DNA of 64,000 nucleotides from Roseburia lenta (GTDB taxonomy: Bacteria; Bacillota; Clostridia; Lachnospirales; Lachnospiraceae), in the NCBI RefSeq assembly GCF_014287435.1, contig NZ_JACOPG010000002.1:186001-250000 (forward strand). Reading direction: 5' to 3'. The notes under the pieces are model-generated. The model did not search any database, was not told the origin of the DNA, and saw only the letters and a program-made list of their open reading frames with translations. Positions 60,916-64,000 of the stretch are shown in pieces. Every line of letters starts with the position of its first letter. Position 1 is the stretch's first letter. The position numbers were made by a program, and so were the translations under genes.

Positions 60916-61292
60916 TGTCTTATCCTCTCTTTCATTCCTAATTTCGCTACTTGGCAAGCAGTGCATTTGTGCACACAAAATGCATTTTTAGCTTGTTGGG
61001 GAAATGCCCCAATCCCCTAAAACCATGAAAATAAATTTTCACGGAGCTACGCCTATCGGCTTTGTCATACTGATATTTCCAACATTTCATAAATTTTTCA
61101 CTCCTTCCATTCCTGATTTATGAAATTATTTTCTCAGATTTTCTATGCCGATTCGGTATATCCAAGATGCTGGAAAATTTTTCTTTTTGTGATTTTTTCT
61201 AATATTATGGACAAGACAGGTAAAGAATTGCTATTTATCTCATAGCAATATCATGGTAATCTATCTGTATCTTTAAAAACGAGGAAAATACT
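60916..61292. other. Gene-free control region between RepA-like and XRE genes
   Basis: No gene. It contains a near-palindrome at 60962-60984 (TGCATTTGTG...CACAAAATGCA), the short hairpin TTGGGG-N5-CCCCAA at 60996-61012 and the dyad at 61228-61248. Such G/C hairpins next to repA are seen near replication or transfer origins of Firmicute elements; the identity here is inference. Confidence 0.4.
61228..61248. promoter_or_regulatory. Candidate operator of the XRE gene
   Basis: Perfect dyad TTGCTAT-N7-ATAGCAA, 45 nt before the XRE start codon. A repressor of the XRE class could bind it. Confidence 0.5.
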
Positions 61293-62144
61293 ATGCATAC
61301 AAAACTTACCATACCAGAAATACTGAAAGATTTGAGAGTCTCAGAAAAAAGAATGTCGTTGTAGGAGTTATCCGATGCTACCGGTATCCCTAGCTCCACG
61401 CTTGGCAATTATGAAAAAGATGAAAATATAGATATGTCGCTCAGCAATCTTATAACGCTTTCAAATTTTTACAACGTAAGCACAGATTACCTTCTTTGCC
61501 GGACAGAATTGCGGAAACATAAAAATCAGTCGGTATCTGATCTGCACCTAAATGACGATGCCATACAAATACTGACTGATAAAAAATATAACCCTCGATT
61601 ATTATCTGAATTACTCACACATGAAAATTTCAAAAAATTCATGACTGACCTGGAAATCTATATTGATGGCTTTAACGATAAGGGAATTCAAATAGCGAAT
61701 GCTTTTCTTGATGTGATGAGATGTAAATTAACAGAGCTTGGTGCCGATTCCACTGATACATTTGCAACTGTATTTGATAATTCACACATTGAGTCAGAGC
61801 AATATTATATGAATATTCTGTCAGACGACTTAAATCCGATTGTCTCTGACCTGAGAAATGCACATATGAAAGATAGCAATACTGCCAGCAACATTGACTA
61901 TCAAAGCATGGTCAAAAATATCATTGATGACTTTACATCTCAAATACCTACTACCGCAGATGACGATGCAGAGTCATCAAATGATGCTTATATAAATGGT
62001 CTTTTGCTTCTTTTCTGCAAAAATCTGGAGATGAAAGTCTCTCAGCTTTCTGTGGAAGAAAAGCAGACATTAAAAGAAATATTTTCCCGGTCTAAACCTG
62101 CAAAAGAACATCGGAAGCTGAGGCGAAGGAATCCCAAGTTATAA
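61293..62144 (+). pseudogene. XRE-family regulator with an in-frame amber codon
   Basis: ATG at 61293 follows GAGG at 8 nt and encodes MHTKLTIPEILKDLRVSEKR, MSL, then TAG at 61362-61364, then ELSDATGIPSSTLGNYEKDE and LITLSNFYNVSTDYLLCRTE. The HTH_3 fold is plainly continuous across the stop, where a Gln (CAG) is expected. The rest of the frame (to 62144, about 260 more codons) is open and helical. From 61434 an internal ATG could give a 236-residue protein without the HTH. It is the only plus-strand gene of the element. Confidence 0.85.
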
Positions 62145-62155
62145 ACTACTTACCA

Positions 62156-62198
62156 AAAACAAGGCATTTCACCTCAATTAGGTAATCTGCCTTGTTTT
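62156..62198 (+). terminator. Terminator of the XRE gene
   Basis: 11-bp stem AAAACAAGGCA/TGCCTTGTTTT, with a nested ACCT/AGGT hairpin in the loop and a short T-rich tail. Confidence 0.8.
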
Positions 62199-62234
62199 CT
62201 ATGATTCTTAAATATATGCACATCTTATTTGCCC

Positions 62235-63356
62235 TTATCTTAATGGACAATCTGATTTCTTCACTTTGTTTGCAAGTTTTAGCAACCCGTTATTTTTACA
62301 ATAAAACTGCAAATCTCTTACGGTTTGTTTTGATGTAGGTCCAATAACGATAGAGTCGAATAAATCTTCAAAGTCTATTCCTTCTTTTTCACACAATTCT
62401 GTTAAATTCAAAATATAGACCTGTCTAATAGTATTAAGTATTTTACATTGAAGATGCTTATCATTTTCATTAACAAAAAGTGGAGAAATCCTTATTTCTT
62501 GCTCCGTCGAAAAACTTTCATGCTTATGAAGCATTGCACATAACAACAAATTATCAATCAAACCGTTTAAATTTGAAAAATTGTCCATCTTATCATATCG
62601 AATATAATCTCGTAACAGTTCTTTCATTTTATGTTGCTTGGCACAATAACCATAATATTCTTCATTCATAATGATCTGATTGTAAAAAATAAGCTTAAAT
62701 AACATTGCTGTATTAAATACAATCGCTACTCCTTGTCCACCACATGCATACCTATCCCATTGTGCTGCATCATTACGTGCTTTGGATACGCAAAATATAT
62801 ATGGATATTCTTTTTGCAATCTATCTTTGATTTGCCCAAAAACATCATTGGCTTTTTCCTTATTAGCTGAATCAATGCATGCATACACCTCTTTTTCCAG
62901 ATCGTTTATAAACCCTATTAATTCTTCTCGATCATTCATATGTTCTGCACTGCCAAACCAAATCTCTTTCTTGCCAATAATCCCACATAATGCATTTATA
63001 TCTGTATAATGCCATAGTGTTTTTCCATACTTTTTTACCGCCCTTTTCACTCGTTCTTCCCTATAGTCATCTCTTCCCATAGAATTGTTTGCCTTGTAAT
63101 TTACTACTTTTGTATCAAACAATAGATCGTGCTGTTCGCTCTCATAGCGATCCTGCAAATTCATGTCGTGGTCAGACTCATCAAGCATGATAGGCAGTTC
63201 AAGCGACAAGCCCTTACCGATCTTCAACTTCTTGGTAATGATGCACTTGTTCTCATCGTCCCAGCGTTCATAGCAGTAATATTTACCGTCCGCGGTAAAA
63301 TAACAGCCCCAGTTCGGATTGAATCCACTTTTGCGCTTCTTTGTTTCATTCTTCAT
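62235..63356 (-). CDS. DUF2971 protein with the N-terminus of a transposon sigma-like protein
   Basis: A 373-residue chimera. Residues 1 to ~90 (GFNPNWGCYFTADGKYYCYE, ITKKLKIGKG, LDESDHDMNLQDRYESE) match the start of a sigma-70-like protein common in Lachnospiraceae conjugative elements. From residue ~110 it is a DUF2971 domain (LWHYTDINALCGIIGKKEIW, FGSAEHMNDREE, YIFCVSKARNDAAQWDRYA). DUF2971 proteins have an ADP-ribosyl-transferase-like look and often occur in defence islands; activity is unproven. AAAGGAC precedes the ATG at 63356. Confidence 0.82.
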   Translation of the reverse strand: MKNETKKRKSGFNPNWGCYFTADGKYYCYERWDDENKCIITKKLKIGKGLSLELPIMLDESDHDMNLQDRYESEQHDLLFDTKVVNYKANNSMGRDDYREERVKRAVKKYGKTLWHYTDINALCGIIGKKEIWFGSAEHMNDREELIGFINDLEKEVYACIDSANKEKANDVFGQIKDRLQKEYPYIFCVSKARNDAAQWDRYACGGQGVAIVFNTAMLFKLIFYNQIIMNEEYYGYCAKQHKMKELLRDYIRYDKMDNFSNLNGLIDNLLLCAMLHKHESFSTEQEIRISPLFVNENDKHLQCKILNTIRQVYILNLTELCEKEGIDFEDLFDSIVIGPTSKQTVRDLQFYCKNNGLLKLANKVKKSDCPLR

Positions 63357-63400
63357 TGCAGTGTCCTTTCTGTCCGAATGGAGGACGGTGGGACACAAAA

Positions 63401-63433
63401 AGAGCCTGTGGTTGAAGATGAACCACAGGCTCT
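63401..63433 (-). terminator. Leader hairpin/terminator before the DUF2971 chimera
   Basis: Perfect 13-bp stem AGAGCCTGTGGTT/AACCACAGGCTCT with a 7-nt loop. The minus strand continues with TTTTTGTG. It is only 45 nt before the DUF2971 start and could act as an attenuator. Confidence 0.75.
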
Positions 63434-63482
63434 GATTTGCCGAAATAGGCGCACAAAAGCAACGGTGGGTGCATCTTCGCTT

Positions 63483-63509
63483 CAAACACAGCTGTTATTG
63501 CTGTGTTTG
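63483..63509. repeat. Perfect 10-bp hairpin upstream of the leader terminator
   Basis: CAAACACAGC/GCTGTGTTTG with a 7-nt loop. It has no T-run. On the minus transcript it comes before the terminator at 63401-63433. Confidence 0.65.
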
Positions 63510-63734
63510 GAACTCTTATGCATCCCATCGTCCTTATAGCGCTATTCGGACTAAATGAGATTTGTTTTATTGATTACATTTGAAAGTTACCATATTTGCT
63601 TTTTTTGCCCGTTGTAGAAAGTTCTACGGAAAAATGATGTAAAAAGGCTCTGCGGAATCTAATTACTCCGCAAAGCCCTATAAATTGGCATTAGACTGTT
63701 GAAGAAAGTTCTACAAAAAAATTTAAGTAAAAAA

Positions 63735-63756
63735 TAGACCGGATTTCTCCAGTCTA
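63735..63756. terminator. Terminator of the right-edge partial gene
   Basis: 9-bp stem with one mismatch (63735-63743 with 63748-63756) and T-runs on both strands. Confidence 0.75.
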
Positions 63757-63778
63757 CTTTTTTGCTTATTTATTATCA

Positions 63779-64000
63779 TTATTTGATGGGTGGTTGATGT
63801 ATCAAATGTTCATAATGAATCGCCACCAATTGCGCATAAGTATCAGAATAATCCTCTGCCCAATACAGATGCAGTATTTGGTCATATATGGTATTCTCTT
63901 CACCCTTAGCTCCCGGAAGCGTCAAGTCCAATGGTCTCTCCGCTAACTGCAACAATCTATTGCTTAACCTGAACGGAATATGAATTCCCAAGCAACAGGA
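63779..64000 (-). CDS. Partial gene at the right edge, unknown product
   Basis: The minus frame is open from the window edge to the stop at 63779, so the start is probably outside. The last ~74 residues include HIPFRLSNRLLQLAERPLDL, TLPGAKGEENTIYDQI and YAQLVAIHYEHLIHQPPIK. They are not recognised. No membrane segment is seen. A terminator follows at 63735-63756, which supports a real gene end. Confidence 0.5.
   Translation of the reverse strand, partial: SCCLGIHIPFRLSNRLLQLAERPLDLTLPGAKGEENTIYDQILHLYWAEDYSDTYAQLVAIHYEHLIHQPPIK

Larger units (their letters stand above)
63357..63778. other. Leader and intergenic region with hairpins and a direct repeat
   Basis: No gene. It holds two strong hairpins in the DUF2971 leader (63401-63433 and 63483-63509) and a ~32-nt imperfect direct repeat (63611-63642 and 63698-63730, with core GTTGTAGAAAGTTCTAC and GTTGAAGAAAGTTCTAC). 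A terminator at 63735-63756 (one mismatch, T-runs on both sides) serves the gene at the right edge. Confidence 0.5.

Noticed and set aside
61362..61364. Pyrrolysine or other recoding at the amber codons
   Set aside because: Paralogue and family residues at these positions are Trp and Gln, so point mutation is the simpler reading; no recoding element was recognised.
55900..64000. CRISPR array or restriction-modification system in the mobile region
   Set aside because: No regular short repeats with spacers and no methylase or nuclease motifs were seen.

Overview
The window looks like a chromosomal segment of an anaerobic, butyrate-producing Firmicute of the Lachnospiraceae type (Roseburia/Coprococcus/Blautia neighbourhood). 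The reasons are a butyryl-CoA:acetate CoA-transferase, a T-box leader before thrS, a tandem glycine riboswitch, strong AGGAGG-type ribosome sites, consensus TTGACA-N17-TATAAT promoters and carbohydrate-centred genes. No rRNA, tRNA or CRISPR array was seen. Most genes lie on the minus strand. All family assignments come from reading the translated sequence; no database search was run.

Layout: 0-2.9 kb is a minus-strand operon, thioredoxin - DUF308 membrane protein - small protein - HD-GYP protein - TetR, whose promoter overlaps a TetR-like dyad. 2.9-5.7 kb has a CtpE-like P-type ATPase and a small heavy-metal-binding protein with a CsoR-type operator. 5.8-7.5 kb is a tandem glycine riboswitch driving an AGCS amino-acid/sodium symporter. 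7.6-12.1 kb has a domain-permuted GH3 beta-glucosidase, a HIT protein and an ECF sigma/anti-sigma pair. 12.2-14.3 kb is a T-box and thrS. 14.4-19.9 kb carries small redox enzymes, LysR, and a MarR-MATE pair. 20-30.6 kb has an Asp-box membrane protein, a split threonine/serine exporter, a scar of dead IS30 and KilA-N genes, XRE, VanZ, an RNA methyltransferase, a fluoride channel, 5'-nucleotidase, the CoA-transferase and a glycosyltransferase. 30.7-36.1 kb has an aminotransferase, the csoR-copA copper operon and a sugar kinase. 36.1-43.4 kb has a diguanylate cyclase, MATE, a rhodanese-TtcA fusion, LarE and hydrolases. 43.5-47.5 kb is a pentose/deoxysugar module (xylulokinase, FucI-like isomerase, AraC). 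47.5-55.8 kb has a split OatA-like O-acetylation pair, PepV, two PLP lyases, ThrH and several gene remnants.

From about 55.9 kb to the right edge the sequence becomes visibly AT-rich and turns into a mobile element. It holds a large serine recombinase, a RepA-like initiator fragment, two copies of a small helix-turn-helix gene with its promoter (one copy killed by an amber codon), an ORF6N/PLD-like chimera, an XRE regulator with another amber codon, and a DUF2971 protein carrying the N-terminus of a different transposon protein.

The strongest new signals are regulatory and structural. Matching CsoR operators occur at two loci 29 kb apart. A second shared dyad (GTTAG-N6-CTAAC, DtxR-like) links the metal-binding gene to a DUF454 gene 50 kb away. 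CopA has a CopZ domain at its C-terminus preceded by its own ribosome site and ATG, so one gene could make both pump and chaperone. The ECF sigma factor appears to start at CTG. Several gene scars were also found that simple ORF calling misses.
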